A DNA stretch of 64,000 bases from contig JABTUJ010000007.1 in assembly GCA_015075445.1 (NCBI GenBank), positions 62,001-126,000 of the forward strand. Direction: 5' to 3'. The notes below the pieces were generated by a model. The model saw nothing but the letters and a program-made list of their open reading frames with translations. It did not search any database and was not told the DNA's origin. Below, in pieces: positions 38,301 through 47,591 of the stretch (the first letter of the stretch is position 1; each line of letters begins with the position of its first letter). Source of the DNA: Verrucomicrobiales bacterium (GTDB lineage: Bacteria; Verrucomicrobiota; Verrucomicrobiia; Limisphaerales; J093). The translations under genes were made by a program, and so were the position numbers.

Positions 38301-40415
38301 GTGAAAACTCTCCTCTGCGGCCTGACCCTGGCGGCCGCTTGTCTTCTGGCGCGAGCGAGTGATCGGCTCGTGTTTTACGTGGCCCCGAACGGTGATGACC
38401 GTTGGTCCGGACGGTTGTCCGCGCCGAATGCCGAGGGGAACGACGGTCCTTTCGCCACGGTTCAGCGGGCGCAACAAGCGTTGCGGGGAGTCCGGGCGAC
38501 CACGCCGCCAGCAGACAGTGCGCCGCGTCCGGAGGTGCAGCTTCGCGGCGGCACCTACCACCTGGACGGTCCGTGGACACTGACGGCCGCGGACAGCCAT
38601 ACGATCTATCGGGCCTATCAGGCCGAGCGACCGGTGCTCAGCGGCGGGGTCCGGGTCAGCAACTGGGCGGTGGGCAACGATGGCCGCTGGCGGGCCGATC
38701 TGCCGGCCGTGCGCGAACAGGGCTGGCATTTCACCCAACTCTTCGTGAACGACCAGCGCCGTCCGCGGCCGCGTCTGCCCGCCACGGGCCACTACCGGAT
38801 CGCGGGCGAACTTCCGGCGAGTGAGGAGGCGCGCGGCGGGATTGATCGCTTTCAGTTCAGCCCGGACGAAATCCGTGCGGACTGGGCCAACCTGAATGAC
38901 GTGGAAGTGTTGGCCTTCCACAACTGGAGCATGTCACGACTGCCGATCCAGTCGGTGGACGGTGCGGCTGGCGTGGTGAAGTTCTTCGGCACCAGCCCGA
39001 GCACGTCGGCGTGGGGGATCTTCCGCAAGGGCAACCGGTACCTGGTCGAGAACGTCAAGGAAGCCCTGGCGACACCCGGCCAGTGGTACCTGGACCGGCC
39101 GCGCGGCGAGTTGACCTACCTGCCGCGTCCGGGCGAGACGCCGGAGAACACGGTCGTCATCGCTCCGCGCTGGCCGCAGCTTCTGGTGATCGCGGGTGAG
39201 CCCACGGGCGAACCGGTGCGGGATGTGCGGATCGAGGGTCTGACGTTTGCGCATGCCGCCTGGCCCATTCCGCGCGAGGGCCAGGCGATTCCCCAGGCGG
39301 AGATCAACCTCGATGGCGCCATCCGGGCAACCCATGCCGAGGAGATTGTGTTGAAGGGATGCGCGGTCCGACACGTGGGCGCCTACGCGATGGCTTGGGG
39401 TGAGGGCTGTCATTACAACCTCGTGGAAGGGTGCGAGATGATCGATCTCGGGGCGGGCGGCGTGAAGTTGGGCGCGGTCGGCCTGACGGGGTGGGGTGGG
39501 CTGAATGCGGCGCGGACTGCGGCCGCGCCCACGAGTTCGCACAACACCGTGCGGGATTGCACCATCGCGTTCGGCGGCCGGATCCACCCGGCGGCCATCG
39601 GGGTCTGGATCGGCCATTCCCCGTTCAACACGATTGAGCATAACGAGATTTACGATCTCTATTACTCGGCGACGAGCATCGGCTGGGTGTGGGGTTATGC
39701 GCCCAGTCACGCGCACCACAATCGGGTGCTCTACAACCATCTGCACACCCTCGGCCAGGGCGTGCTCTCGGACATGGGCGCGGTGTACACGCTCGGCATC
39801 TCGCCGGGCACGATCGTCAGTCACAACGTGATCCACGACGTCCATGCCTTCGACTACGGCGGGTGGGGGCTTTACACCGATGAGGGGTCGACGGGGGTGG
39901 TCATGGAAAACAACCTCGTCTATCGGACCAAGACCGGCGGATTCCATCAGCACTACGGGCGGGAGAACCTGATCCGCAACAACATCCTGGCCTTTTCGCA
40001 GACCGACCAGTTGCAGCGCACGCGCAAGGAGGCGCACGTGTCATTCACCTTCGAGCGCAACCTCGTCCTCTATGACCGTGGCACGTTGCTGGGCAGCCAG
40101 TGGGCCGACGACCGGGTCCGCGTGGACTCGAACCTGTACTGGAACCGGGCGGGCGACGTGCGGTTTCCGGGGAACCGTTCGCTCGAGGAATGGCGGAAGG
40201 CCCTTGGGCATGACCTGCACTCGGTGGTCGCGGACCCGCAGTTCCTGGATCCGTCCCGCCACGACTTCCGGCTGGCGGCTGGTTCACCTGCGTTCGGGCT
40301 CGGGTTCGTGCCGTTCGATCCCCAGAAGGCGGGCCGTCTCACGTCTCGGACCCTGACCGCGGGTTTGCCGCCGGTGCCGCCGAGTTTTGAAGGGTTGCCC
40401 TCGCTGCATCCTTGA
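38301..40415 (+). CDS. Secreted right-handed beta-helix protein, GH141-like
   Basis: With GTG 38301 (GGAG 12 bp upstream) the 704-residue protein has a clean signal peptide, MKTLLCGLTLAAACLLARAS; an ATG at 38262 adds 13 residues that would spoil it. YVAPNGDDRWSGRLSAPN is the standard opening of a pectate-lyase/GH141-like beta-helix, and the repeats HNTVRDCTIAFG, FNTIEHNEIYDL, HHNRVLYNHLHT and IVSHNVIHDV are successive helix coils. GH141 includes fucosidases and xylanases; catalytic residues were not assigned. It is divergent from the nitrilase gene, with a 107-bp shared promoter region. Confidence 0.85.
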   Translation: MKTLLCGLTLAAACLLARASDRLVFYVAPNGDDRWSGRLSAPNAEGNDGPFATVQRAQQALRGVRATTPPADSAPRPEVQLRGGTYHLDGPWTLTAADSHTIYRAYQAERPVLSGGVRVSNWAVGNDGRWRADLPAVREQGWHFTQLFVNDQRRPRPRLPATGHYRIAGELPASEEARGGIDRFQFSPDEIRADWANLNDVEVLAFHNWSMSRLPIQSVDGAAGVVKFFGTSPSTSAWGIFRKGNRYLVENVKEALATPGQWYLDRPRGELTYLPRPGETPENTVVIAPRWPQLLVIAGEPTGEPVRDVRIEGLTFAHAAWPIPREGQAIPQAEINLDGAIRATHAEEIVLKGCAVRHVGAYAMAWGEGCHYNLVEGCEMIDLGAGGVKLGAVGLTGWGGLNAARTAAAPTSSHNTVRDCTIAFGGRIHPAAIGVWIGHSPFNTIEHNEIYDLYYSATSIGWVWGYAPSHAHHNRVLYNHLHTLGQGVLSDMGAVYTLGISPGTIVSHNVIHDVHAFDYGGWGLYTDEGSTGVVMENNLVYRTKTGGFHQHYGRENLIRNNILAFSQTDQLQRTRKEAHVSFTFERNLVLYDRGTLLGSQWADDRVRVDSNLYWNRAGDVRFPGNRSLEEWRKALGHDLHSVVADPQFLDPSRHDFRLAAGSPAFGLGFVPFDPQKAGRLTSRTLTAGLPPVPPSFEGLPSLHP

Positions 40416-40465
40416 CCCGACTCCTTCGCCGGAGGCCGCGGGATACCTGGAAACCCCTGGCTAAG

Positions 40466-40537
40466 GTAGGCGCCGACGTTAGGAGGCGAAGTGCCGAGGC
40501 CTGCGCGACTACAACGCCTCCTCACGTCGGCGCCTAC
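40466..40537. repeat. Inverted pair of the GGCGCCGACGT repeat
   Basis: GTAGGCGCCGACGTTAGGAG (from 40466) and its inverted partner 40515-40537 pair over 23 bp with one mismatch, loop 26 nt. Partial further units (TACGGTGAGGAG) follow to about 40570. It sits between the convergent beta-helix and ffh genes and may act as a two-way terminator. Confidence 0.88.
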
Positions 40538-40603
40538 GGTGAGGAGGCGTTGGTGTCTACGGTGAGGAGAGGTCGGCGGCTACCGTGGGAAACGAACGTC
40601 CGG

Positions 40604-41977
40604 TTAGCCGCGGAACATGCCGGGGGGTAGTCCGCCCCCGGCGCCGCCCATCCCGCCCATCCCGCCGAGCCGGCCCAGCATCTTCTGGAACTTGCCCATC
40701 TTCTTCATCATCTGCTGCATCTGGGCGAAGCGGTTCAGGACGTTGTTGACCTCGCTGACCTTCACCCCGCTGCCGTTGGCGATGCGCAGGCGGCGTTTGG
40801 CGTTGAGCAAATTTGGCGTGCGGCGTTCCTGCGGGGTCATGGCGCAGAGGATGCCTTCCATGCGCCGGAACTCCTTTTCGCTCTTGCCCAGATCGGCGTT
40901 CTTGACGGCGTCGGCACCGCCGGGGAGCAGGGTCACGAGGTTCTCGAGCGGGCCCATTTTCTTCATCTGGCGGAGCTGCGCGAGGAAGTCGTCGAGGGTG
41001 AACTGGCCCTTGCGCATCTTCTCCTCGAGCTTGCGGGCGTCCTCGAGGGAGACGTTTTCCGCGGCCTTCTCGACGAGGCTGACGACGTCGCCCATGCCGA
41101 GGATCCGCTGGGCCATGCGTTCGGGGTGGAAGGGTTCGAAGTCGTCGAGCTTTTCACCGACGCCCATGAGCTTGATGGGGCGGCCGACCACGGCCCGGAA
41201 GCTGAGCGCGGCGCCGCCCCGGGCGTCACCGTCCAGCTTGGTGAGGACGGCGCCGGTGATGCCGAGGGCTTCATGGAAGTGGGTGGCGACATTGACGGCC
41301 TCCTGGCCGGTGGCGGCGTCCAGGACCAGCAGGATCTCCTGGGGTTGGACGAGGTCGCGCAGGCGGACGAGTTCCTGGACCAGCGGCTCGTCGATTTGCA
41401 GGCGGCCGGCGGTGTCGAAGATGAGCGTGTTCCGCTGGTTGGCGGCGGCGTAGGCGAGGGCTTCGCGGGCCAGGCGCAGGACGTCGGTTTCGCCGCGCTT
41501 CACGAAGGTGGGGACATCGAGCTGGGCTCCCAGCGTGGCGAGCTGGTCCATGGCCGCGGGGCGGTGGACGTCGGCCGCGACGAGCAGCGGGGTGCGGCCC
41601 TGTTTCTGAAGGAGCCGCGCGAGTTTGCCGCTGGAGGTCGTCTTGCCCGAGCCGTGGAGGCCGACCAGCAGGAGCGAGGTGGGCGACCCGCGGAGGTCGA
41701 GGCCCGCGTTTTCCTCGCCGAGCAGGGCGACGAGCTCATCGTGGATGACCTTGATGACCTGTTGGCCGGGCTGAATGCTCTGGATGACTTCCTGACCCAG
41801 GGCCTGGCTCTTGACACGCTCGACGAAATCGCGGGCGACCTGGAAGTTCACGTCGGCCTCAAGCAGGGCCAGGCGTACGTCCCGGAGCGCCTCGGCGATG
41901 TTGCTCTCGGACAATCGGCCGAGACCGCGCAGGTTGCGGAAGACATTCTGGAGCTTGCTGCTCAGCGAATCGAACAT
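40604..41977 (-). CDS. ffh: Signal recognition particle protein Ffh
   Basis: The 457-residue GTPase binds 4.5S RNA and signal sequences of nascent membrane proteins. An N domain (1-90) precedes the G domain with P-loop GLHGSGKTT (~108), DTAGR (~190) and TKLDGDARGG (~247). The M domain (from ~300, MKKMGPLENLVTLLPGG) carries the RNA-binding GSGVKVSEVNN motif and a Met/Gly-rich C-terminal tail. Length and domain order are normal. It is single and convergent with the beta-helix gene; neither rpsP nor trmD, frequent neighbours of ffh, is present here. Confidence 0.97.
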   Translation of the reverse strand: MFDSLSSKLQNVFRNLRGLGRLSESNIAEALRDVRLALLEADVNFQVARDFVERVKSQALGQEVIQSIQPGQQVIKVIHDELVALLGEENAGLDLRGSPTSLLLVGLHGSGKTTSSGKLARLLQKQGRTPLLVAADVHRPAAMDQLATLGAQLDVPTFVKRGETDVLRLAREALAYAAANQRNTLIFDTAGRLQIDEPLVQELVRLRDLVQPQEILLVLDAATGQEAVNVATHFHEALGITGAVLTKLDGDARGGAALSFRAVVGRPIKLMGVGEKLDDFEPFHPERMAQRILGMGDVVSLVEKAAENVSLEDARKLEEKMRKGQFTLDDFLAQLRQMKKMGPLENLVTLLPGGADAVKNADLGKSEKEFRRMEGILCAMTPQERRTPNLLNAKRRLRIANGSGVKVSEVNNVLNRFAQMQQMMKKMGKFQKMLGRLGGMGGMGGAGGGLPPGMFRG

Positions 41978-42207
41978 GGCCAGACGTTAGCGCCGGGGCG
42001 GCGGCGAATCCAAGCGGTCTTTGGCGACATCGGCCCGGGTGAAACGGCTGGAACGGGTTGGCCCGCGAAAGGCGCGAAGGGACGCCAAAGGGTGAGGAGC
42101 CCAGTGACAGGCGGTTGGGAGGCGGATTGCGATTCTGGAGGGCAGAGCTCCGGCGGGATCGCAGGGGTGGGGACCGCAGTCGGGGGGGGCGGTTCCTTTT
42201 CGCGTGC

Positions 42208-43563
42208 TTACCGTGTTTCGCGGGCAGGTGAGTGGCTGTGGGCCGGGGCTAACGCGGCGGCGAGCGCCCGGCTCACGACCTCCGCGCCGTGGGCGTTGAG
42301 GTGCGAATCGTACCGGGGGTTGTAGGGGAGTTGTTGGTCCTCTACGAGTGTGGCGACCAGGGCGGGGGTGAGGTCGAGAAAACCCACCCCGGCATCGGTG
42401 CACCGGCGGGCGACGAAGCTGGGCAGATCGGTGGGTTTCCAGCCCGACAAGTTGGCTTCGCCCTCTGCCGTCAGGCGCGCCTGCCCGTGCAGCACGCGCG
42501 CCTTGCAGGGCATGTACGCCAGCCAGACCCGGACCGCCCGCGCGCGGCCCAGCTCGGCGTAGCGGGTGAGGAACTGCTCGAACGCCTCGATGGTCCCCGG
42601 GTCCAGGCTGACGCTCGCAGGCGCGGTGTTTTCAAAGGTCAGCGCGACCTCGCCCGCGGGGCCGGACCAGAGGGCATCAGTGAACAGGGTCTCCGGCGGT
42701 GAAGGCGGATCGGGGCGGCCGATCCAGTCGGCCAGCGCGCCGAGGAAGGACGGTTGCGGTCGGAAATCCTCGGGCTCGTAACGTCCCTGGGCGCGGGCGA
42801 TGGCCAGGGCGTGGGACTCGCGGTCCAGATCATCGAGGTCGTTGCCCTCGTAAAACACGATGATCGTGTGACGCGTGGCAGGACTCAGGCCGTACGTCTC
42901 GAGGTAGTGGAGATGAGTCAGGGGGCCGGTGTGGCTGACGCCCAGGTTCAGCACCCGCCAGCCGGTGTGTTCGCCCAGGCGGGTGGTGAAGAGCTGTTCG
43001 TACGGGAGGTAACCCAGCTCGGTGAAAGAATCCCCCGCCACCGCCACCTCCCATTCTGCAGGACGCGGTTCGTTGCGGAAACCGAAGGCATCGTACCGGA
43101 CGGTGATCACGGGTTCGTTCCGGTAATCATCCGCGGGCCAGCGCAGCGTCTCGAGACATGTGCGAATCACCTGGCCCCGCCACGCGAAAGGACCGGGCCG
43201 GCGGAAGAAGGCCTCGCCCGTGGGTACCATGGGCTTCTGGTAGAAGGGCGGCAACCGGCGCCGGGCGGCGTCGAGGCCGCGAAAATCGAAGCCCACCAAC
43301 CGCGCGCCCCCTTCGATCAGGGCGACCGCGACGGTGAGGCCGAGCAGCGCGAGGCACAGGTCGAACGAAAGGCGGGTCAGGATCTTCGGGCGCGGCAAAG
43401 CCGCCAGCGCCAGCAAGAGGAGCCCGATGACCAGCAGCACGGGTTGCAGCAACTGCCAATGCAGGGCGGGGTGGGGGGCGAGGTGGACGGCACGCGCGCC
43501 CCCGAGGGACAACCCGCCCGTGGCCAGGTGCAAGAAACAATGAAGTCGCCGGCTGGGACGCAT
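42208..43563 (-). CDS. Membrane-anchored SGNH/GDSL-like hydrolase
   Basis: The 451-residue protein starts at ATG 43563; the open frame further upstream overlaps the divergent kinase gene. Two membrane helices lie near the N-terminus (LLQPVLLVIGLLLLALAAL and FDLCLALLGLTVAVALIEGG). The extracytoplasmic part has SGNH-like blocks: AGDSFTELG (block I, Ser), VFYEGNDLDD (block III, Asn) and YDSHLNAHGAEV (block V, Asp and His). Such proteins are acyl- or acetyl-esterases/transferases acting on polysaccharides. It shares a promoter region with the sensor kinase, which may control it; that link is inferred. Confidence 0.78.
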   Translation of the reverse strand: MRPSRRLHCFLHLATGGLSLGGARAVHLAPHPALHWQLLQPVLLVIGLLLLALAALPRPKILTRLSFDLCLALLGLTVAVALIEGGARLVGFDFRGLDAARRRLPPFYQKPMVPTGEAFFRRPGPFAWRGQVIRTCLETLRWPADDYRNEPVITVRYDAFGFRNEPRPAEWEVAVAGDSFTELGYLPYEQLFTTRLGEHTGWRVLNLGVSHTGPLTHLHYLETYGLSPATRHTIIVFYEGNDLDDLDRESHALAIARAQGRYEPEDFRPQPSFLGALADWIGRPDPPSPPETLFTDALWSGPAGEVALTFENTAPASVSLDPGTIEAFEQFLTRYAELGRARAVRVWLAYMPCKARVLHGQARLTAEGEANLSGWKPTDLPSFVARRCTDAGVGFLDLTPALVATLVEDQQLPYNPRYDSHLNAHGAEVVSRALAAALAPAHSHSPARETR

Positions 43564-43624
43564 ACCCGCCTCGATGAACCCGCCGCACCGTGGCAGAAGC
43601 GTCGCGGGAATCCAAGCAGGTTTG

Positions 43625-43656
43625 GCCTGTAGGCCGCGTGCCCCCACGCGGCGGGG
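43625..43656. repeat. 32-bp dispersed repeat, copy 2 (inverted)
   Basis: Exact reverse complement of 21253-21284; a related partial unit (GGTGTGGGCACCCGGCCTAC) follows at 43681-43700. It lies in the divergent gap between the SGNH and kinase genes. Confidence 0.85.
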
Positions 43657-43798
43657 TGGGTGGGGAGATCGGGATCGCCGGGTGTGGGCACCCGGCCTAC
43701 AGGCGAGGGTCCTTTGGACCACCGATGCAAGGAGAAGCGCTTGCTTCACTGGGGGGACGGCGGCAGGCTGCCGCGGCATCGGCGGTTGTTGCCAGGCC

Positions 43799-46700
43799 AT
43801 GTGCGCGTTTTCATCCAAGCCCTCCTCCTCGGCCGGGCTGCGTCCGGGACGGCCCGCGGGGTTCGGTCGCCCGGTTTGGCTGCTTGCGTGCGTGGCGTTG
43901 GTGCTGATGTGGGCCGCTGCGGTGGCTCGCGGTGGAGCGGGGATGGCCGAGCCCGGGTTTGTGATCGAGAAGTGGGAAAACGAGGAAGGGCTCCCCCAGA
44001 ATGCCGTGATCGCCATCACGCAGACCCGCGACGGCTACCTTTGGCTCGGAACGCTCAACGGGTTGGTCCGGTTCGACGGCCTGCGCTTCACGGTCTTCGA
44101 CGAAAGCAACACTCCCGGGCTGCCCAGCAGCCGGATCGTCAGCCTCTTCGAGGACAGCCGCACCAACTTGTGGATCGGCACCGAGACCGCCAGCGTTTGC
44201 CTGGCGCGCGACGGTGAGGTGATCCCCTTCCAGCTCGGATCGGGCGGTCGCGAAGGGCGGTTGGCCGCGGTGTGCGAAGATGCCCGGGGAGCGGTCTGGC
44301 TCTACACGCTGGACGGGCAGTTGGCACGCTACGACGGGGAGAAGATGGACGTCTGGCGTTTCGGCGCCCAGCGACCGAGCCAGTTGCGCAGTCTGGCGCG
44401 GGATGATTCGGGCCTGCTGCGCGTGGGGGTGGACTGGGGCCTTTTTGCCATCCGGACGGAGGCGGCCGAGCCGGGGACGGACTTGCCGGTCGTGCACGAG
44501 CTTCCGGTGGGCAAGCTGGACTTCCTGCTGAGCAGTGCGAGCGGGGGACATTGGCGCCTGGCGGACGGGCGGATCGAACTTTGGCAGATCCAGGGCGTGG
44601 TGCGGCGACACAGCCTGTACCCGTGGGGACGGGCGCCGGTGGCGACGGCCTGCGAGGACCTGGAGGGCAACCTCGTCGTTGGCACGCTCGGCGCGGGCTT
44701 GTTCTGGTTCGGCGCCGACGGTCAGGTGGTGACGGTGTCGACGAACCAGGGTTTGTCCCACAATTTCGTGCTGTCCCTGTACGCCGACCGCGAGGGCAGC
44801 CTCTGGGTCGGCACCGACGGCGGCGGGTTGAACCGGGTGAAGCGCCGGCTGTTCGACGTCCTGGCGCCGACGCGCGGAGCGGTGGTGCAGTCGGTGGCGG
44901 AGGATGCGGAAGGGGGGTTGTGGATCGGCTCGAACGGGGACGGAGTGGGGCACTGGCGTGACGGGGAGTTCGAGCGGTTCGGTTCCGAACAGGGGTTGTG
45001 GAACGAGTTTGTCCGGGCCGTCGTGGTGGATCGCCAGGAGCGTGTGCTGGCGGGGACTTGGGGGGCCGGCTTGTTCGAGCGCCGGGGGGACCGCTTCCTG
45101 CGCCTGGCCGGCATGGGTGGGCTGTCGCCGGTCGTACTCGCGCTCTTCGAGGACCACGCGGGCCAGCTCTGGCTCGGCACCCAGGGTGGATTGGCGGTTC
45201 AACAGGCCGAAGGGTGGAAGCTCTTCACCACCCAGGACGGTCTGACCGCCGACTTCGTGCGGGCGTTCGCGGAAGGCCCGGCGGGATGCCTGTGGATCGG
45301 CACGGTCGGAGGCGGGCTCAACCGGTTCGAGAACGGCCGTTTCACGGCCTTGCGGAAGGCTGACGGTGCGCCCAGCGACAACGTGTCGGCGCTCTGGATG
45401 GATGCTGAAGGGGTGCTGTGGGTCGGCACCGACGGCGGGGGGCTGGGACGCTGGCAGGCGGGGCGCTGGACCCGGTACACCACGCGTGAAGGCCTCATCA
45501 GCAACAGCGTGGGTTACCTCCTTGAGGACGGTGAAGGTTTTCTCTGGGTGGGCTCGAACGCGGGTTTGCAGCGTGTGCGGAAACAGTCGCTGAACGATCT
45601 CGCCGGCGAGTTTGCTGCCGGGCGTACGGGCGTGCTGGTGGGGCGGGTGTATGGGAAGCCGGATGGACTGCCGATCAGCGAGTGCACGTTGGGCTCGCAA
45701 CCGGCCGCGTGCCGCAGCCGGGACGGCACCTTGTGGTTCCCGACCATCAAGGGCCTGGTATCGGTCCGGCCCGAACGGCTCGTTCCGAATCAGCAGCCGC
45801 CCCCGGTCCTGATCGAGGCGGTGTTTGTCGATGGTCAGCCGGTCCAGACCAGCCGCTTCCGCGCCAGCCCGCCGCAGTCGGTGACGCTGCGTCCCAGCGC
45901 GGAACGCCTCGAGATCCAGTACACCAGCCTCAACCTGCGCGCGCCCAAGCAAGCCCGGTTCCGCCATCGTCTCGAGGGGCATGAATCCTCCTGGACCGAG
46001 GCGGGCAACGACCGCGAGGCCCGCTATGTGAAGATCCCGCCGGGCAACTACCGGTTCCAGGTCATCGCCTGCAACGAGGACGGGGTATGGAACGAGACCG
46101 GCAGCGTGCTCGCCGTCACCGTGTTGGTACCGTTCTGGCGCACTTGGTGGTTTGTCTCCAGCGCCATTCTTGCGCTGCTGGGAGCAGTGGTGGTGGTGGT
46201 CCACCGGGTTTCCACTGAGCGGTTGCAGCGGCAACTCGAGGCATTGCACCGGCAGGAGGCGCTGGACCGCGATCGCGCCCGGATCGCCCGGGACATCCAT
46301 GACCAGCTCGGTGCGAGCCTGACCCAGGTCGCCCTCCTCGGTGAAATGGTCGAGAGCGACAAGGACTCCCCGGACGAAGTGGCTGGCCACGCCCGCCAGA
46401 TCGCGCTCACGGCCCGCGAAACCACCCGCGTCCTGGACGAGATCGTCTGGACGGTCAATCCGTCGAACGACACCCTCGAGGGCCTCATCAACTACATCTG
46501 CAAGCACGCGCAGGAATACCTCGGTGTGGCCGGCGTCCGTTACCGGCTCGACGCGCCCGCCGCGTTGCCCCCCATCCCCATCCCTCCCGAAGTCCGGCAC
46601 AACCTCTTCCTCGCGGCCAAGGAAGCGGTCACCAACATCGTCCGGCATGCTCACGCCACCGAAGCCCGGCTCCGTCTCCAACTCGAGGGGGGCCAGGTGC

Positions 46701-46912
46701 GGATCGAGATCGAGGACAACGGCCGCGGTCCCGGCGGCGCCAGCAACCCCGCGGCCCAGACCCGCAATGGCCTCAAGAATATGCGCAAGCGACTCGAGGA
46801 CATCGGTGGCAGCTTCACCCTCGAACCCGGCGCGGGCGCCGGCACGCTGGTTCGCCTCACCATCCCCCTGCCGTCCTCGACCCCCTCCGCCACCACCTCC
46901 CACCCGCCCTGA
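43799..46912 (+). CDS. Beta-propeller sensor histidine kinase (Reg_prop/Y_Y_Y, HisKA_3)
   Basis: The 1037-residue protein has an N-terminal signal/anchor (PVWLLACVALVLMWAAAV). About 600 residues of Reg_prop repeats follow (GYLWLGTLNGLVRFDGLRF, SLWVGTDGGGLNRV, CLWIGTVGGGLNRF), then a Y_Y_Y domain (~700-770) and one membrane helix (~778-797). The kinase part is of the NarX/DesK type, with H-box ARIARDIHDQLGASLTQVAL (His near 835), an N-box HNLFLAAKEAVTNIVRHA (~940) and DNGRGPGG. The propeller architecture is that of Bacteroidetes polysaccharide sensors, so a glycan ligand is plausible. ATG 43799 gives the right signal. The stop is 1 nt from the regulator gene. Confidence 0.93.
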   Translation: MCAFSSKPSSSAGLRPGRPAGFGRPVWLLACVALVLMWAAAVARGGAGMAEPGFVIEKWENEEGLPQNAVIAITQTRDGYLWLGTLNGLVRFDGLRFTVFDESNTPGLPSSRIVSLFEDSRTNLWIGTETASVCLARDGEVIPFQLGSGGREGRLAAVCEDARGAVWLYTLDGQLARYDGEKMDVWRFGAQRPSQLRSLARDDSGLLRVGVDWGLFAIRTEAAEPGTDLPVVHELPVGKLDFLLSSASGGHWRLADGRIELWQIQGVVRRHSLYPWGRAPVATACEDLEGNLVVGTLGAGLFWFGADGQVVTVSTNQGLSHNFVLSLYADREGSLWVGTDGGGLNRVKRRLFDVLAPTRGAVVQSVAEDAEGGLWIGSNGDGVGHWRDGEFERFGSEQGLWNEFVRAVVVDRQERVLAGTWGAGLFERRGDRFLRLAGMGGLSPVVLALFEDHAGQLWLGTQGGLAVQQAEGWKLFTTQDGLTADFVRAFAEGPAGCLWIGTVGGGLNRFENGRFTALRKADGAPSDNVSALWMDAEGVLWVGTDGGGLGRWQAGRWTRYTTREGLISNSVGYLLEDGEGFLWVGSNAGLQRVRKQSLNDLAGEFAAGRTGVLVGRVYGKPDGLPISECTLGSQPAACRSRDGTLWFPTIKGLVSVRPERLVPNQQPPPVLIEAVFVDGQPVQTSRFRASPPQSVTLRPSAERLEIQYTSLNLRAPKQARFRHRLEGHESSWTEAGNDREARYVKIPPGNYRFQVIACNEDGVWNETGSVLAVTVLVPFWRTWWFVSSAILALLGAVVVVVHRVSTERLQRQLEALHRQEALDRDRARIARDIHDQLGASLTQVALLGEMVESDKDSPDEVAGHARQIALTARETTRVLDEIVWTVNPSNDTLEGLINYICKHAQEYLGVAGVRYRLDAPAALPPIPIPPEVRHNLFLAAKEAVTNIVRHAHATEARLRLQLEGGQVRIEIEDNGRGPGGASNPAAQTRNGLKNMRKRLEDIGGSFTLEPGAGAGTLVRLTIPLPSSTPSATTSHPP

Positions 46913-46913
46913 C

Positions 46914-47540
46914 ATGCCCATCACCATTTCTCTCGTCGAGGATAACGACCAGTTGCGCGGAACCCTCTCGCGCTTGCTCGCCCGGGTGGAGGATTTCCAG
47001 TTCCTGACCGCCTATCCCAACGCCGAGGACGCGCTGGCGGGCCTGCCGCAGGAACGGCCGGACGTGGTCCTCATGGACATCAATCTGCCCGGCCTCAACG
47101 GCGTCGAGTGCGTGCGCCGCCTCAAGCCGCTCGCGCCGGACACCCAGATCATCATGCTCACGGTGTACGAGGATACGGACAACATCTTCAACGCCCTGGC
47201 GGCCGGCGCGACGGGTTACCTCCTCAAACGAACCCCGCGCGCTGAGTTGATCGATGCCATCCGCGACGTGCGCCGGGGGGGGTCGCCGATGACCGCGCAC
47301 ATCGCGCGCAAGGTGGTCCAGTCCTTCCAGCGGGCGGGGACCTCTCCGCAGCCGACCGAGAACCTCTCCGAGCGCGAGCAGCAGGTGCTGGATTGCCTGA
47401 GCCAGGGACTGATCTACAAGGAGATCGCCGAAAAGCTCGGCATCAGCTACGAGACCGTCCACACCTACATCCGCCGCATCTACGAGAAACTCCAGGTCCG
47501 CACTCGCACCGAGGCGGTGGCCAAGTTCCTCCGGCGCTGA
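46914..47540 (+). CDS. NarL/LuxR-type response regulator
   Basis: The 208-residue protein has a receiver domain (Asp in VVLMDINLPGLNG near 54, Lys in YLLKRTPRAELI near 104) and a C-terminal LuxR HTH (LSEREQQVLDCLSQGLIYKE, AEKLGISYETVHTYIRRIYE). The start codon lies 1 nt after the kinase stop, so the two form one transcription unit and surely one phosphorelay. Targets are unknown; the divergent SGNH gene is the closest candidate. Confidence 0.95.
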   Translation: MPITISLVEDNDQLRGTLSRLLARVEDFQFLTAYPNAEDALAGLPQERPDVVLMDINLPGLNGVECVRRLKPLAPDTQIIMLTVYEDTDNIFNALAAGATGYLLKRTPRAELIDAIRDVRRGGSPMTAHIARKVVQSFQRAGTSPQPTENLSEREQQVLDCLSQGLIYKEIAEKLGISYETVHTYIRRIYEKLQVRTRTEAVAKFLRR

Positions 47541-47591
47541 AGCGCGCCCCGGGAACACGGGTTCATCGGTGTGGCCTGACGTCCGGCCCCT

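Noticed and set aside
43811..46927. Minus-strand open frame of over 1000 codons opposite the sensor kinase
   Set aside because: Antisense shadow; the plus-strand kinase has all expected motifs.
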